59,386 bases of DNA, taken from Gammaproteobacteria bacterium. GTDB lineage: Bacteria > Pseudomonadota > Gammaproteobacteria > CAIRSR01. The stretch lies in contig CAUYTW010000308.1 of assembly GCA_963575715.1 (NCBI GenBank), forward strand, positions 1 through 59,386, written 5' to 3'. Shown here in pieces: positions 1 through 9,002 of this stretch. The notes below the pieces were generated by a model. It did not search any database, had not been told where the DNA came from, and saw only the letters and a list, made by a program, of their open reading frames with translations. The position numbers and the translations under genes are program-made. The stretch's first letter is position 1. The number at the start of each line of letters is the position of its first letter.

Positions 1-78
1 CAGAATCTATGTAGATGGATTCTGCGACTCCGCTTCGCTGCGCGCAGAATGACTTACTATTTTTCAACTGCGTAACTC
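1..78 (-). repeat. MITE-1 copy A (cut by window edge)
   Basis: The sequence is the reverse complement of the left half of the full copy at 3757-3922. It carries the GATTCTGCGACTCCGC arm, the GCGCGCAGAATGAC block and the terminal motif TTCAACTGCGTAACTC at 63-78. The other end lies outside the window. Confidence 0.75.
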
Positions 79-393
79 ATATTAGTTTTAGGAAAAAAAA
101 TTGAATCATGGTAAGAATTGTAGTATGTTTTCAACTATAAAGACAAATAGATCGTAGATTTCTGCTGGGACAACCAGATAAAGATATTTATGATCAGAGA
201 TATTACAGAAATTTTTCATAGTGTGAAGAAGAAATATTTAAATAGATGAAAAAAATAGGTTTTATTAGGTGTCTATAATGAGGTTGAAACGATTAATTTA
301 TTGAATAACTATAAAAATAGTGAAATCGTTCCACGCCAATTAATCTCCTCGGGTAAAATAAAGTATCTACGGCCTATTAAATTGAAAATTTAA

Positions 394-568
394 GTCATTC
401 TGCGTAAAGCGAAGCGGAGTCGCAGAATTCATCTATATAAAGATTCTGCGTTTTGCGACTGCGCACAGAATGACATCGGCGCTAACGCGCCCTCCGTATA
501 GAATGACAGAATAGAATGACAGAAAAAAATTCAATCCTGTAGAGTTACAAGTTCAACTACGTAATTCC
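394..568 (+). repeat. MITE-1 copy B (degenerate)
   Basis: It has the same orientation as the copy at 3757-3922. The GTCATTCTGCG start, the GCGAAGCGGAGTCGCAGAAT arm and the right terminus TTCAACTACGTAATTCC (552-568, two changes from the full copy) are visible. The left terminus is too diverged to place. Extra AGAATGACAG units suggest internal slippage or duplication. Confidence 0.65.
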
Positions 569-592
569 TATTTTGCATATAGGTAAACCCGA

Positions 593-1666
593 ATGCGTAA
601 AATTTTATTGTTGTTGGTGGTGGTTGGTGGCCTTGGAGCCGCCATGCTGAAATTTATTCCACACCCAGAACGTCCATTGAGTGCTGCGGGTACGATTGAA
701 GCGCGCGCAATTCGCGTGGGTTCCAAGATTGGCGGACGCATCGCTGAAATTTATGTCCGAGAAGGCGACCGCGTGCGGAGTGGGGATCGGTTGGTGATGT
801 TTGAAGCACCGGAGTTGGCGGCAGCGCTGGATCAAGTTCGTGCTCAACATGCCGAAGCCGAGGCCCAACTGGCGCGGCTTGAACACGGTGCACGCCCCGA
901 AGAAGTAGCGGAGGCGCGCGCTATCGCCGATCAAACTCAAGGGATGCGCAATGCCGAAGTTGCCCAGGCGCGCGCCGAACTCGATCGCGCCCAGACCGAC
1001 CTTGCCAACGCCGAGCGCAACACGCGACGTGCTGCTGCGTTACGCGCCAAAGATCTTGTGTCACGCCAAAACTACGATGACCTTGAATCACGCTGGCATG
1101 GTCAACAGGCAGCGGTGCGCGCTACCCGGCAGGCACTTACCGCTGCTGAGGCTCGCCTGACAGCAGCGCGGGCCGTCACTCTGCGCACCGAGCGCGGTTT
1201 TCGGCCCGAAGAAATCGATGCTGGACGCGCCGCTGTGGCACGCACCGCTGCCACTGTGCGCGAGACCGAGGCGCGCTACGCCGAGCGCGAAGTACGCGCT
1301 CCTGTCGATGCCGTGGTCGAGGTTCTCGACCATCGTCCGGGCGATTTAATCCCAGCCGGTGCCGTGTTTGCACGACTATTGGAGGATCGGCAGCTATATG
1401 TCATGGTTTATGTCGCTGAGACTCAGGTGGGTAAAGTATTGGTTGGCCAGGCGGTAAAAATCCATGTAGATGGCTTTTCCGAGGCAACCTCTTCGGGTCG
1501 TGTTGAACAGATTCGTTCGGAGGCCGAGTTCCTGCCGCGCAATGTTCAGACCCCAGAAGAACGGGTGCATCAAGTGATTGGCGTGAAGGTTGGACTTGGG
1601 GAAACTAACCCAGGTCTTCATCCAGGCATGACCGCAGTGGTCGAATTCCCTGGAGTAGCGCCGTGA
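593..1666 (+). CDS. HlyD-family periplasmic adaptor of an ABC exporter
   Basis: This is a membrane-fusion (adaptor) protein of 357 residues that would link an inner-membrane ABC exporter to an outer-membrane channel. One N-terminal membrane anchor (residues about 3-20) is followed by a biotinyl-lipoyl-like half motif (GTIEARAIRVGSKIGGRI). A long alanine/arginine/glutamate-rich coiled-coil hairpin covers about 75-220, and the second lipoyl half and beta-barrel start near VRAPVDAVV. Its size and partners resemble the YbhG/YhiI group. The stop codon overlaps the GTG start of the ATPase gene by four bases, so translation is probably coupled. ATG at 593 is preceded by AGGT. The substrate cannot be told from sequence. 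Confidence 0.9.
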   Translation: MRKILLLLVVVGGLGAAMLKFIPHPERPLSAAGTIEARAIRVGSKIGGRIAEIYVREGDRVRSGDRLVMFEAPELAAALDQVRAQHAEAEAQLARLEHGARPEEVAEARAIADQTQGMRNAEVAQARAELDRAQTDLANAERNTRRAAALRAKDLVSRQNYDDLESRWHGQQAAVRATRQALTAAEARLTAARAVTLRTERGFRPEEIDAGRAAVARTAATVRETEARYAEREVRAPVDAVVEVLDHRPGDLIPAGAVFARLLEDRQLYVMVYVAETQVGKVLVGQAVKIHVDGFSEATSSGRVEQIRSEAEFLPRNVQTPEERVHQVIGVKVGLGETNPGLHPGMTAVVEFPGVAP

Positions 1667-2616
1667 GTGCCATTCGGACTATCGATCTGACCCGACGTTT
1701 TGGTGCCTTCACCGCTGTGGATCAGGTCAATCTTACCGTGGAGCGCGGCGAGATTTTCGGCTTTCTTGGCCCTAACGGTAGCGGCAAGACCACGGTGATC
1801 AAGATGTTGTGTGGCTTGCTACCGATGAGTGCCGGTGATGCCTGGGTGGACGGTATTGATGTGCGACTTCAACCAGGTTTGGTACGCACCCGCATCGGGT
1901 ACATGAGTCAAAAATTCGCGCTCTACGACGATTTGACCGTGCTTGAAAATTTGCGTTTCTATGGCAAAGTTTATGGACTGCATGGCGCGATGCTTAATAC
2001 ACGTATTGAACAAATGATTGAGAGCAGCCACATCGCCCCCTACACGCAACGTCTTGCGGGCCGCCTCTCCGGTGGATGGAAGCAGCGTCTGGCGTTAGGC
2101 TGCGCGATGTTGCACGACCCAACCATTCTTTATCTGGATGAACCCACTGCTGGTATCGATCCGGTAGCACGGCGTCAATTGTGGGATCTATTGTTCCAAC
2201 TTTCCGCGCACGGCATCACCTTCTTTGTGACAACCCATTACATGGATGAAGCCGAGCGTTGCGGCCATCTTGCCTATATCTATTATGGCCGCATCATCGC
2301 CGACGGAACCCCGGCGACCCTGCGCGCCCTTCCCGACATTACCCCTCCCGACAGCCGGCGATATGAGATCACCACGGATGAGGTTACGCGCGCTTTAGCT
2401 GTGGTCCGCGCTTGGCCCGAGGTACACAGCGCCACGATTTTTGGTCGTTCTATTCACGCTTTAGTTGAGAGGGCACTGTCCGCTGGCGAGGTGGCTGAAC
2501 GGCTACGCGGCGCGGGCATGGCAGTGGAAGAGATTCGCCCTTTATTACCCAGCCTTGAGGACGTATTCGTGGAACTCACCTTGCGCCGTCAGCGTGAAGC
2601 AGAATCAAGCTCATGA
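1663..2616 (+). CDS. ABC transporter ATP-binding protein
   Basis: This is the nucleotide-binding subunit (317 residues) of an ABC-2 type exporter. Walker A GPNGSGKT lies at about 36-43, the signature LSGGWKQRL at mid-protein, and Walker B plus D-loop as ILYLDEPTAGID, followed by the H-loop histidine in FFVTTHYMDEAE. The C-terminal extension (LPSLEDVFVELT) is the one usual in drug or daunorubicin-type exporters such as YbhF. It has a GTG start inside the stop of the HlyD gene, and its own TGA overlaps the ATG of the permease gene. The three genes form a typical adaptor-ATPase-permease operon. All catalytic motifs look intact. Confidence 0.93.
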   Translation: MSAIRTIDLTRRFGAFTAVDQVNLTVERGEIFGFLGPNGSGKTTVIKMLCGLLPMSAGDAWVDGIDVRLQPGLVRTRIGYMSQKFALYDDLTVLENLRFYGKVYGLHGAMLNTRIEQMIESSHIAPYTQRLAGRLSGGWKQRLALGCAMLHDPTILYLDEPTAGIDPVARRQLWDLLFQLSAHGITFFVTTHYMDEAERCGHLAYIYYGRIIADGTPATLRALPDITPPDSRRYEITTDEVTRALAVVRAWPEVHSATIFGRSIHALVERALSAGEVAERLRGAGMAVEEIRPLLPSLEDVFVELTLRRQREAESSS

Positions 2617-3743
2617 ATCCATTGCAGGGTCTGACGGCCATTATTTATAAAGAATTTATCCACGCGCGACGCGACAGCACGGCAATCATGTTTTCGCTCC
2701 TGATGCCCCTACTTCAGATGACCATTCTTGGCGGCGCGATTGATACCAATGTCCGGCAAATTCCAACGGTGGTTTATGACCAGAGTGGCAACGGAATTGG
2801 TCACGGGAGCACCGATAGTCGATTATTGCTTGACCGGCTACGCAACACCGATACTTTTCGCATTGTTAAATTTGTCGATTCGGATCGAGAACTCAACCTT
2901 GAGTTAATAGCAGGTCGTGCCAAAGTCGGAATCAAAATTCCATATAATTACGCACGCCGTCTGCTAACTGGCGATACTGCCCAGGTGTTAATTTTAGTCG
3001 ATGGATCTGATTCTTCAGTGGCGGGGCAGGCCATCAATGTCGCGGGTCAAGTTGGATTGCGAGAATCACTAGCCCGTATTTTGTCAGAGACGCAACACTT
3101 ACCGATTGAAATCCGACCAAAGGTAATGTTCAATCCTGACTCACGCTCGCCTAATTTCTTTTTGCCCGGATTAATGGCGGTATTATTATTATTTGTTACC
3201 ACGATGTTGACGGCTTTTTCGGTGGTACGCGAAAAAGAACGCGGTACTTTGGAGCAATTATTAGTAACTCCGGTACGGCCATTGGCGTTGATGCTGGGAA
3301 AAATAGCACCTTACTTTATTTTAGGTGTTACTGAAATGTGCGCAATTTTATTTTTTATGCGCTATGTATTCCAAGTACCCATCCATGGCGACGCTATATT
3401 GTTGGTTACCCTCTCAACCTGTTATCTTTTCGTCAATCTGACTATTGGCGTCATGATCTCAACTAAGGCCAATTCTCAGGCGGAGGCCATGCAGTTAGCA
3501 ATGATGACTGTGTTACCCAGCATTTTTCTTTCTGGTTATATTTTTCCCCGTGACAATATGCCATTAATATTTCAGGCTATTAGCTATCTAATCCCGGCCA
3601 GTTATATGATAAATATTACTCGTGGGGTGATTCTGCGCGGCGCTGGTTTTCCAGAATTGTGGCCTGACGCGTTGATGTTATTTTCCATGGGGGTGTGCAT
3701 CCTGCTACTCGCCGCCCGTCGTTTTACGCGCATGATTGTCTGA
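2613..3743 (+). CDS. ABC-2 type exporter permease
   Basis: This is the membrane subunit (376 residues) of the exporter. One N-terminal transmembrane helix (about 25-45) precedes a periplasmic domain of about 130 residues. Five more helices follow from about 180 (FFLPGLMAVLLLFVTTMLTA) to the end. The motif VVREKERGTLEQLLVTPVRP after the second helix is the conserved cytoplasmic coupling region of the ABC2_membrane family (YhhJ/YbhR type). ATGA overlap with the ATPase gene indicates coupling. Only one permease gene is present, so it would work as a homodimer unless a partner is encoded elsewhere. MITE-1 copy C begins 13 bases after the stop. Confidence 0.92.
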   Translation: MNPLQGLTAIIYKEFIHARRDSTAIMFSLLMPLLQMTILGGAIDTNVRQIPTVVYDQSGNGIGHGSTDSRLLLDRLRNTDTFRIVKFVDSDRELNLELIAGRAKVGIKIPYNYARRLLTGDTAQVLILVDGSDSSVAGQAINVAGQVGLRESLARILSETQHLPIEIRPKVMFNPDSRSPNFFLPGLMAVLLLFVTTMLTAFSVVREKERGTLEQLLVTPVRPLALMLGKIAPYFILGVTEMCAILFFMRYVFQVPIHGDAILLVTLSTCYLFVNLTIGVMISTKANSQAEAMQLAMMTVLPSIFLSGYIFPRDNMPLIFQAISYLIPASYMINITRGVILRGAGFPELWPDALMLFSMGVCILLLAARRFTRMIV

Positions 3744-3756
3744 ATTATTCGTCTTA

Positions 3757-3922
3757 GGAGTTACGCAGTTGAAAAATAGGAAATCATTCTGCGCGCAGCG
3801 AAGCGGAGTCGCAGAATCCATTTACATAGATTCTGCGACTCCGGTCGCTAATGTGATCTCCGCGCAGAATGACAGAAAAAACTCAATCTTGTATAGAGTT
3901 ATAAATTCAACTGCGTAACTCC
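3757..3922 (+). repeat. MITE-1 copy C (complete, 166 bp)
   Basis: This is a complete small inverted-repeat element. Perfect 17-base terminal inverted repeats are GGAGTTACGCAGTTGAA (3757-3773) and its complement (3906-3922). The centre is a strong hairpin whose arms lie at 3798-3818 and 3829-3848 around the GCAGAATC/GATTCTGC core. No coding capacity is seen, so any movement would need a transposase supplied in trans. It is the reference copy for those at 1-78 and 394-568. Confidence 0.85.
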
Positions 3923-3935
3923 TCCGTCTATTAAA

Positions 3936-3958
3936 TTAACCCAAGTTGCCATCTATCT
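3936..3958 (+). repeat. Half-copy of MITE-2 terminus
   Basis: The sequence AACCCAAGTTGCCATCTAT matches one terminus of the MITE-2 family seen complete at 39170-39262 and 47799-47965. No opposite end is found nearby, so this looks like a solo end. The rest of the 3923-4120 gap shows nothing I can name. Confidence 0.45.
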
Positions 3959-4120
3959 GTAGTTACGATGTTTCGACAACAATCCCAATAATTTATTCGT
4001 GGGAGTGTCAATGCTAAAACCGTTGTGGATCTTTCACGGGCATCTAGTGATTACAACGGCGCATCATGTCAAGAAATCATCGCCTTTTCTGGATAAAAGG
4101 GTTTCCACGCCACAAGATCT

Positions 4121-5641
4121 ATGAAAATTGATAACATGGACCTACATCGTTTCCGGCATTTGCTGGAAATTCAACGTCGCTTGAGCGGTGAGCGTGACAT
4201 TAATCAATTATCCAGATTGGTAATGCAGGAAATAGAAGAATTACTTGAAGCCGACCGGGGATCCTTGTTTCTGTTCGATTGGGAAATCATGCAATTGCGT
4301 TCCTGCTTCGCTAAGGGAATTGACTCTGAATCATTAATGGTGCCACTCAGGATGGGCATTATTGGCAGCGCTGCCATAACCAGAAAGACGATGAACGTCA
4401 CCAATCCTTACACACATCCCTACTTCAATCCAGAAATTGATACCATATCGTTTTTTAAGACGGATAGCATATTGGCAGCTCCCATCCAGACACCTGATGG
4501 CCGTATTCTTGGTGGTTTGGAGTTAATTAATAAAACCACCGGACATTTTACGGAAACCGATGAATCACTCGTTGAGTCTGCCGCCGCGCAAATTGCAATA
4601 TTGGCCATCGCCGGGCAACTGACATCCGCCACCGCACAACGGGAAACTGATCTACTAAAGGAACGAATCGGTTATGAGCGAAGCTCAGTATTCATCCTGG
4701 ATGAAACCCAGGCTTACTTGCGCGCGGTACACGCCGACGGCATTGACCCCAGTCAGCTAACACTACGCATTCAATTAGGCATTGCGGGTCAGGTTGCTGT
4801 AACCCGACAGCCTTTATTGATTCCCGACGTAAGTGTCGATAATCGTTTTGATGATTCTTTCGATCGGCGCACCGGCTACCATACACGAAACATTCTCTGT
4901 GTTCCGATGCTGAATCTGGCTGGAGAAACCATTGGCGTTATCCAGGCGATCAATCGTAAGAATGGTTGTTTTACGGAATTTGATTTACAAATGCTGGTTA
5001 ACGTCGCGGGTATTCTCGCCATTACCATTGAAAATGTCCTGCGCGTGCAGGAATACGAACGGCAATTTCATAGTCTCCTAGAAACCCTGGCGGCCTCGAT
5101 TGATGCTAAAGATAGTCTTACCGCCGGACATTCTCATCGCGTAGCTGAAATCGCCATCGAAATTGCCCGCATCCTTAATTACCCTGAAAAGGAATTAGAT
5201 GTGCTGCGAGTTGCTGGTATTTTGCATGACTACGGAAAGATTGGTATCGAAGATCGGGTACTCAAAAAACCTGGACAGCTTGACGAGGAAGAGTATCAAC
5301 AAATAAAAAAACATGCCAACCTGACTTTTGAAATTTTGGAAAAAATTCATTTTACCCGCCAGTATAAAAATGTTCCACTGATTGCATCCTCGCACCATGA
5401 ATGTCTGGATGGATCTGGCTATCCTCGAGGGTTATCTGCCAGCCAGATTCCTTTCATGTCAAAAATCCTGGCGGTCGCCGACGTATTTGAGGCATTGACC
5501 GCTGATCGTCATTATCGTCCGGGCATGAGTATTGATACGGCATTGGCGATTCTGGATCAAGGTGTCGGGAAAAAATTCGACAGTCATGTCGTGAAGGCAT
5601 TGAAATGCTGCTTAGTGCAGCAGAAAACAAAATTATCTTGA
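4121..5641 (+). CDS. GAF-GAF-HD-GYP cyclic-di-GMP phosphodiesterase
   Basis: This is a 506-residue cytosolic sensor and predicted c-di-GMP phosphodiesterase. Two GAF domains (about 15-155 and 170-310) come first; the second has IGVIQAINR near its end. An HD-GYP domain follows from about 325. The catalytic set is intact: HSHRV, HDYGK with H369/D370, the HHE triad beginning at residue 425, and GYP at 433-435 in DGSGYPRG. There are no membrane segments. GAF domains bind small ligands or cyclic nucleotides; which ones cannot be read here. The gene stands alone in front of pncC, 21 bases apart, and may be cotranscribed with it. Confidence 0.93.
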   Translation: MKIDNMDLHRFRHLLEIQRRLSGERDINQLSRLVMQEIEELLEADRGSLFLFDWEIMQLRSCFAKGIDSESLMVPLRMGIIGSAAITRKTMNVTNPYTHPYFNPEIDTISFFKTDSILAAPIQTPDGRILGGLELINKTTGHFTETDESLVESAAAQIAILAIAGQLTSATAQRETDLLKERIGYERSSVFILDETQAYLRAVHADGIDPSQLTLRIQLGIAGQVAVTRQPLLIPDVSVDNRFDDSFDRRTGYHTRNILCVPMLNLAGETIGVIQAINRKNGCFTEFDLQMLVNVAGILAITIENVLRVQEYERQFHSLLETLAASIDAKDSLTAGHSHRVAEIAIEIARILNYPEKELDVLRVAGILHDYGKIGIEDRVLKKPGQLDEEEYQQIKKHANLTFEILEKIHFTRQYKNVPLIASSHHECLDGSGYPRGLSASQIPFMSKILAVADVFEALTADRHYRPGMSIDTALAILDQGVGKKFDSHVVKALKCCLVQQKTKLS

Positions 5642-5662
5642 ATAGCCACACGGTCATAAATC

Positions 5663-6163
5663 ATGGCAATCATCAACGAGAATCTCGAAAAATTAGCGCA
5701 ACGGGTTGGTGAAGTCTTGAAGAAACGTAAGTATCTACTTGCTACTGCGGAATCATGCACGGGAGGGGGTATTGGACAGGTTCTCACCGCGATTCCTGGC
5801 AGTTCTTTGTGGTATGAGCGTGGTTTTATCACCTATAGCAATCTTGCTAAAGAAGAGTTGCTCGGGGTTTCGGCCACGACGTTGGCGATTTTTGGCGCAG
5901 TAAGCGATGTAACCGTCATGGAAATGGCCAACGGGGCGTTGGCACGCAGTCATGCACAGGTTGCGCTGGCGGTTAGCGGTATTGCCGGGCCAGATGGAGG
6001 TAGTCCTGATAAGCCCGTGGGTAGCGTGCATTTCGCCTGGACGCGTCAGAATGGCCCAACGCGCGTAATTGGTCATTGGTTTTCAGGTGACCGCGCCGCA
6101 GTCCGTCATCAATCAATTGTGGTGGCGCTTGAAGGTATCTTGGAAATGTTCGTTGACTATTAA
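5663..6163 (+). CDS. pncC: Nicotinamide-nucleotide amidohydrolase PncC (CinA C-terminal type)
   Basis: The protein deamidates nicotinamide mononucleotide to nicotinate mononucleotide in pyridine-nucleotide recycling. At 166 residues it is the free-standing CinA C-terminal domain. The signature TAESCTGGG (residues 28-36, including the catalytic serine 31) and the later AVSGIAGPDGGSPDKPVGSVHFAW block are both typical. The frequent proteobacterial neighbour recA is not next to it here. The stop lies five bases before the ATG of the CHASE2 cyclase gene. Confidence 0.93.
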   Translation: MAIINENLEKLAQRVGEVLKKRKYLLATAESCTGGGIGQVLTAIPGSSLWYERGFITYSNLAKEELLGVSATTLAIFGAVSDVTVMEMANGALARSHAQVALAVSGIAGPDGGSPDKPVGSVHFAWTRQNGPTRVIGHWFSGDRAAVRHQSIVVALEGILEMFVDY

Positions 6164-6168
6164 ACACC

Positions 6169-8157
6169 ATGAATATTTTTTTTCAATCCTGGTTCTGGCT
6201 CGTGAAACGAAAATCCATGATGATTGCGCTAATGGCCACTTTTCTCGCGTGCCTGATTGCTGAGGGACTTTTTCAAACTGGTTTGGCGACTCGAATTGAA
6301 TATATTTATTCAGACGCCTGGCATCGTTTTCTGGGAAAACATGAAACGCCAAGCCATACCGCGCTAGTAATGTTAGATGATCCAAGTTTGAATGAACATC
6401 CTGATGAACCCTTGACCTTTTGGACGCCATATTTTGCTCAAGCGATTAAAACTTTGCGTACCGTAGGCGTCAATGCCGTTGCCATTGATTTTATTTTCAG
6501 CAGCAGCCCAGAGCGTTGGCTTGAAAAGGTGGGCATCATGGGTGGAGAGGCTTCGCGCACCTATGATCGCGATTTTCGAGAACAGATTAATCAAGGTGGC
6601 GTTTTTTTGGCGGCTTACAAGGTTGGCAACGGGGATACGGTAAATGATTTTATTTTGCCAAATCCTGACTATTTAATTGCGCTTCCTAATCTGGACATGA
6701 TTGGTTATTTGGGTCTGGTAAATCTTCATGTGGATTATGATAGCGCAATACGCCATTTTGTATTAGTGGATACGATGACGGATTACGCCAAAAAAGAAGA
6801 CATGCCACAAATAACGCTTGGGGCATTGGCCGCTCTGCATGCGAGTGGTCAAGATGTTAGACAGAAAAGTTGGCATTTCGGCAAGCATCATGACATTTTT
6901 GGAGAAAAGGAACTTCTGATTAATTATGTTGGCCCACCTGGAACTTTTCGTGCCTTGTCTTTTCGTAAATTGCTCGCAGAAGATGCCGTCAATGATCCAG
7001 AAGTCCATGCCCTCTCCAGTAAAGTAGTGATAATCGGTGCTGGTTATGCTGGAATGAATGATATTCATCCTACCCCTTATTCGACCACCCTCGGTGGTGC
7101 GAATTTTTTAATGCCTGGACCAGAAATTCAGGCGAACATTATTGAAACACTGCTGAGTGGAAAATTTATTAATGAAATCTCCGCGAGTATACGCCAGGCA
7201 ACCTTTTTTATCGTTCTTGGAATATTAGCCTTTATTGGTCGTTCGCTATCACCTCTGCGTTCAATGACTTTATTCACGGTGATGATTCTATCCTCGATTT
7301 ATATTGGTTATTGGCTATTTAAGCAAGGTTTATTATTTCCCGTCGCGCATCTACAATTAGGAATATTGATTGTGTTCATTTGCTTGATGCTCATGCGCTT
7401 GACTCACGAAGAACGTGAGCGTGGACGGATTGGAAAAATGTTTGGTCGTTATGTTTCACCACAGGTAATAGCGACGCTATTAGCGTCTGCCGAACTTCCT
7501 GAATTGGGCGGACAGGCACGACAAATTACCGTACTCTTTTCCGACATCCGAAATTTTACAACCTTATCGGAAAAATTATCGGCTCGTGAAGTAGTTGAAT
7601 TTCTTAATACTTACTTTGAACGCGCCTGCGCGGTGTTGCTGGCGGAAGGAGCGATTATCGATAAATTCATTGGCGATGCTATCATGTGCGAGTTTGGTGC
7701 GCCCCTAGCGCAGCCCGACCATGCCTTACGGGCGTTGCGTGCGGCAGTTGGTTTGCGTAAGGTAGCAATGGAATATCGTGAATGGGTGGCGCAACGTTTC
7801 ACTGAACGCGAATTACCGGAATTTGATATCGGAATTGGTCTACACAGTGGCGAAGCTGTGGTCGGCAATATTGGATCACCAATCCGCATGGAATACACTG
7901 CGATAGGCGATACGGTCAATGTTGCCTCGCGCCTGGAGAGCATGACAAAATTAGTCTATTGTTCAATTCTCGCTAGCCATGAAACCGTAATGGCGGCGGG
8001 TATTGGAGTTCACACCGGTGCGTTGCATTCCTTGCTTGTTAAGGGCCGTCATCAAAAAGTCCACGCTTACGAAATTCTGGGGGTTGATCTACCGTCAAGA
8101 ACCCTGGACCGCTTACAGGTTGACAGCCGAGAAAGATCGAAACCTGATTCAGGCTAA
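6169..8157 (+). CDS. CHASE2-domain adenylate/guanylate cyclase
   Basis: This is a 662-residue membrane class III nucleotide cyclase. The N-terminal helix (about 15-38) is followed by an extracytoplasmic CHASE2 sensor (about 45-330), then two or three membrane helices (about 340-415), and a cyclase catalytic domain (about 450-600). Both metal-binding aspartates are present: D459 in VLFSDIRNFT and D503 in FIGDAIMCEFG. EYTAIGDTVNVASRLE supplies the transition-state N and R region. Purine specificity cannot be fixed by eye. The last residues and the stop codon lie in a dispersed repeat (8111-8139) and a tandem CTGATTCAGGCTAAAGC repeat, so the natural C-terminus may have been replaced. The FecR-like gene that follows is a frequent companion of CHASE2 proteins. 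Confidence 0.92.
   Translation: MNIFFQSWFWLVKRKSMMIALMATFLACLIAEGLFQTGLATRIEYIYSDAWHRFLGKHETPSHTALVMLDDPSLNEHPDEPLTFWTPYFAQAIKTLRTVGVNAVAIDFIFSSSPERWLEKVGIMGGEASRTYDRDFREQINQGGVFLAAYKVGNGDTVNDFILPNPDYLIALPNLDMIGYLGLVNLHVDYDSAIRHFVLVDTMTDYAKKEDMPQITLGALAALHASGQDVRQKSWHFGKHHDIFGEKELLINYVGPPGTFRALSFRKLLAEDAVNDPEVHALSSKVVIIGAGYAGMNDIHPTPYSTTLGGANFLMPGPEIQANIIETLLSGKFINEISASIRQATFFIVLGILAFIGRSLSPLRSMTLFTVMILSSIYIGYWLFKQGLLFPVAHLQLGILIVFICLMLMRLTHEERERGRIGKMFGRYVSPQVIATLLASAELPELGGQARQITVLFSDIRNFTTLSEKLSAREVVEFLNTYFERACAVLLAEGAIIDKFIGDAIMCEFGAPLAQPDHALRALRAAVGLRKVAMEYREWVAQRFTERELPEFDIGIGLHSGEAVVGNIGSPIRMEYTAIGDTVNVASRLESMTKLVYCSILASHETVMAAGIGVHTGALHSLLVKGRHQKVHAYEILGVDLPSRTLDRLQVDSRERSKPDSG
8111..8139 (+). 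repeat. Dispersed 29-bp repeat, copy 1
   Basis: The block GCTTACAGGTTGACAGCC plus GAGAAAGATCG recurs inverted at 19916-19944 (25 of 29 bases by eye) and more loosely at 11485-11513. Here it encodes part of the last residues of the CHASE2 cyclase. Confidence 0.55.
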
Positions 8158-8195
8158 AGCCTGATTCAGGCTAAAGCCATTGTTCAGGCTAAAGC
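8144..8195 (+). repeat. Tandem CTGATTCAGGCTAAAGC repeat
   Basis: Two perfect 17-base units occupy 8144-8160 and 8161-8177. A third partial unit, TTCAGGCTAAAGC, follows at 8183-8195. The TAA of the first unit (8155-8157) is the stop codon of the cyclase gene. Confidence 0.8.
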
Positions 8196-8272
8196 CATTG
8201 GTTTCAACATCAAAGGTAGCGTTTCTTCCTTTCGACTCTGCGGAATCGAGGGGATTTTCACTTCGAGGATCT

Positions 8273-8923
8273 ATGAAATTATATCGATTATTTTTTGCCG
8301 TATTCTGGTTGATGAGTGGAATAACGGCGCGAGCAGAAGGTGATGTTGCCCTAATTACTGCCCTGGAGGGAAAAGTCAATCGCATAATAGACGGCGGGGT
8401 GTCAAAAATGGAACCTTTTGTGAAACTCAAAGTTGGTGATGTATTGAATACCACGAAAAATTCTCAGGTGCAAATTACTTATTTTGAAAATGGCCGGCAG
8501 GAATCCTGGAGTGGAGCCGGAAAACTGGAGATTATGCAAACTGAAAGTAATTCAACGGATCTTTCTCCGCCACGGGTAAAGCAGATTCCTCTTATTATTG
8601 TCAAACGATTAGCACGCACGCCTTCGCTCGATAGCCAAGGCCGCGCCGGGGTCATGCGGCTTCGCGCTATACCCTCTCCAGAAGAAATCGTTTCAATTAA
8701 TGAAACTTATAATAAAATGCGTGCTGAGTCAGCTCTTGACGATCTGAGTCCAGAATTGTATTTCTTGGCGGGAATGTTTGAATTGAAACAATTCAACGAA
8801 GTGGCGGAAAAGATTAACCAACTAAACAAGAATCATCCCAAAAATAATCAGGTCAAGGTGTTAGTTTCACTTTATAATAGGGCGATACGCAACACGCTTA
8901 ACGCTCGGACAAATAACAAATAA
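8273..8923 (+). CDS. FecR-domain exported protein
   Basis: The protein has 216 residues with a Sec signal peptide (MKLYRLFFAVFWLMSGITARA). A FecR-like beta domain follows, recognised by ITALEGKVNRI, LKVGDVLNTTKNSQVQITYFENG and a W-S-G-A-G-K stretch. The C-terminal half is mixed helical, with a TPR-like segment (LYFLAGMFELKQFNEVAEKI). I chose the ATG at 8273 because GAGGATCT precedes it and the signal peptide starts there; an upstream in-frame start at 8180 would read through the tandem repeat. FecR domains next to CHASE2 proteins are common and are thought to sense the envelope. The function here is unknown. Confidence 0.75.
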   Translation: MKLYRLFFAVFWLMSGITARAEGDVALITALEGKVNRIIDGGVSKMEPFVKLKVGDVLNTTKNSQVQITYFENGRQESWSGAGKLEIMQTESNSTDLSPPRVKQIPLIIVKRLARTPSLDSQGRAGVMRLRAIPSPEEIVSINETYNKMRAESALDDLSPELYFLAGMFELKQFNEVAEKINQLNKNHPKNNQVKVLVSLYNRAIRNTLNARTNNK

Positions 8924-9002
8924 ATGTGGGATTATTTTCCAGGCATTTTTCCGTCGGTGAGGCTCAAATTTAATTATTTAGAATTTAGAATGACGAGATA
9001 CC

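Larger units (their letters stand above)
1..592. other. Repeat-rich intergenic leader
   Basis: No convincing gene is seen in this stretch. It holds one truncated copy (1-78) and one degenerate copy (about 394-568) of the MITE-1 repeat described separately. Between them lies AT-rich DNA without a reading frame of note. The degenerate copy ends 24 bases before the ATG of the HlyD gene, so the promoter of that transporter operon must lie inside or next to the repeat. Confidence 0.7.

Noticed and set aside
1-592. CRISPR array, because of the recurring AGAATGAC and GATTCTGCG units
   Set aside because: The units are arms of inverted-repeat elements, not evenly spaced direct repeats with unique spacers.
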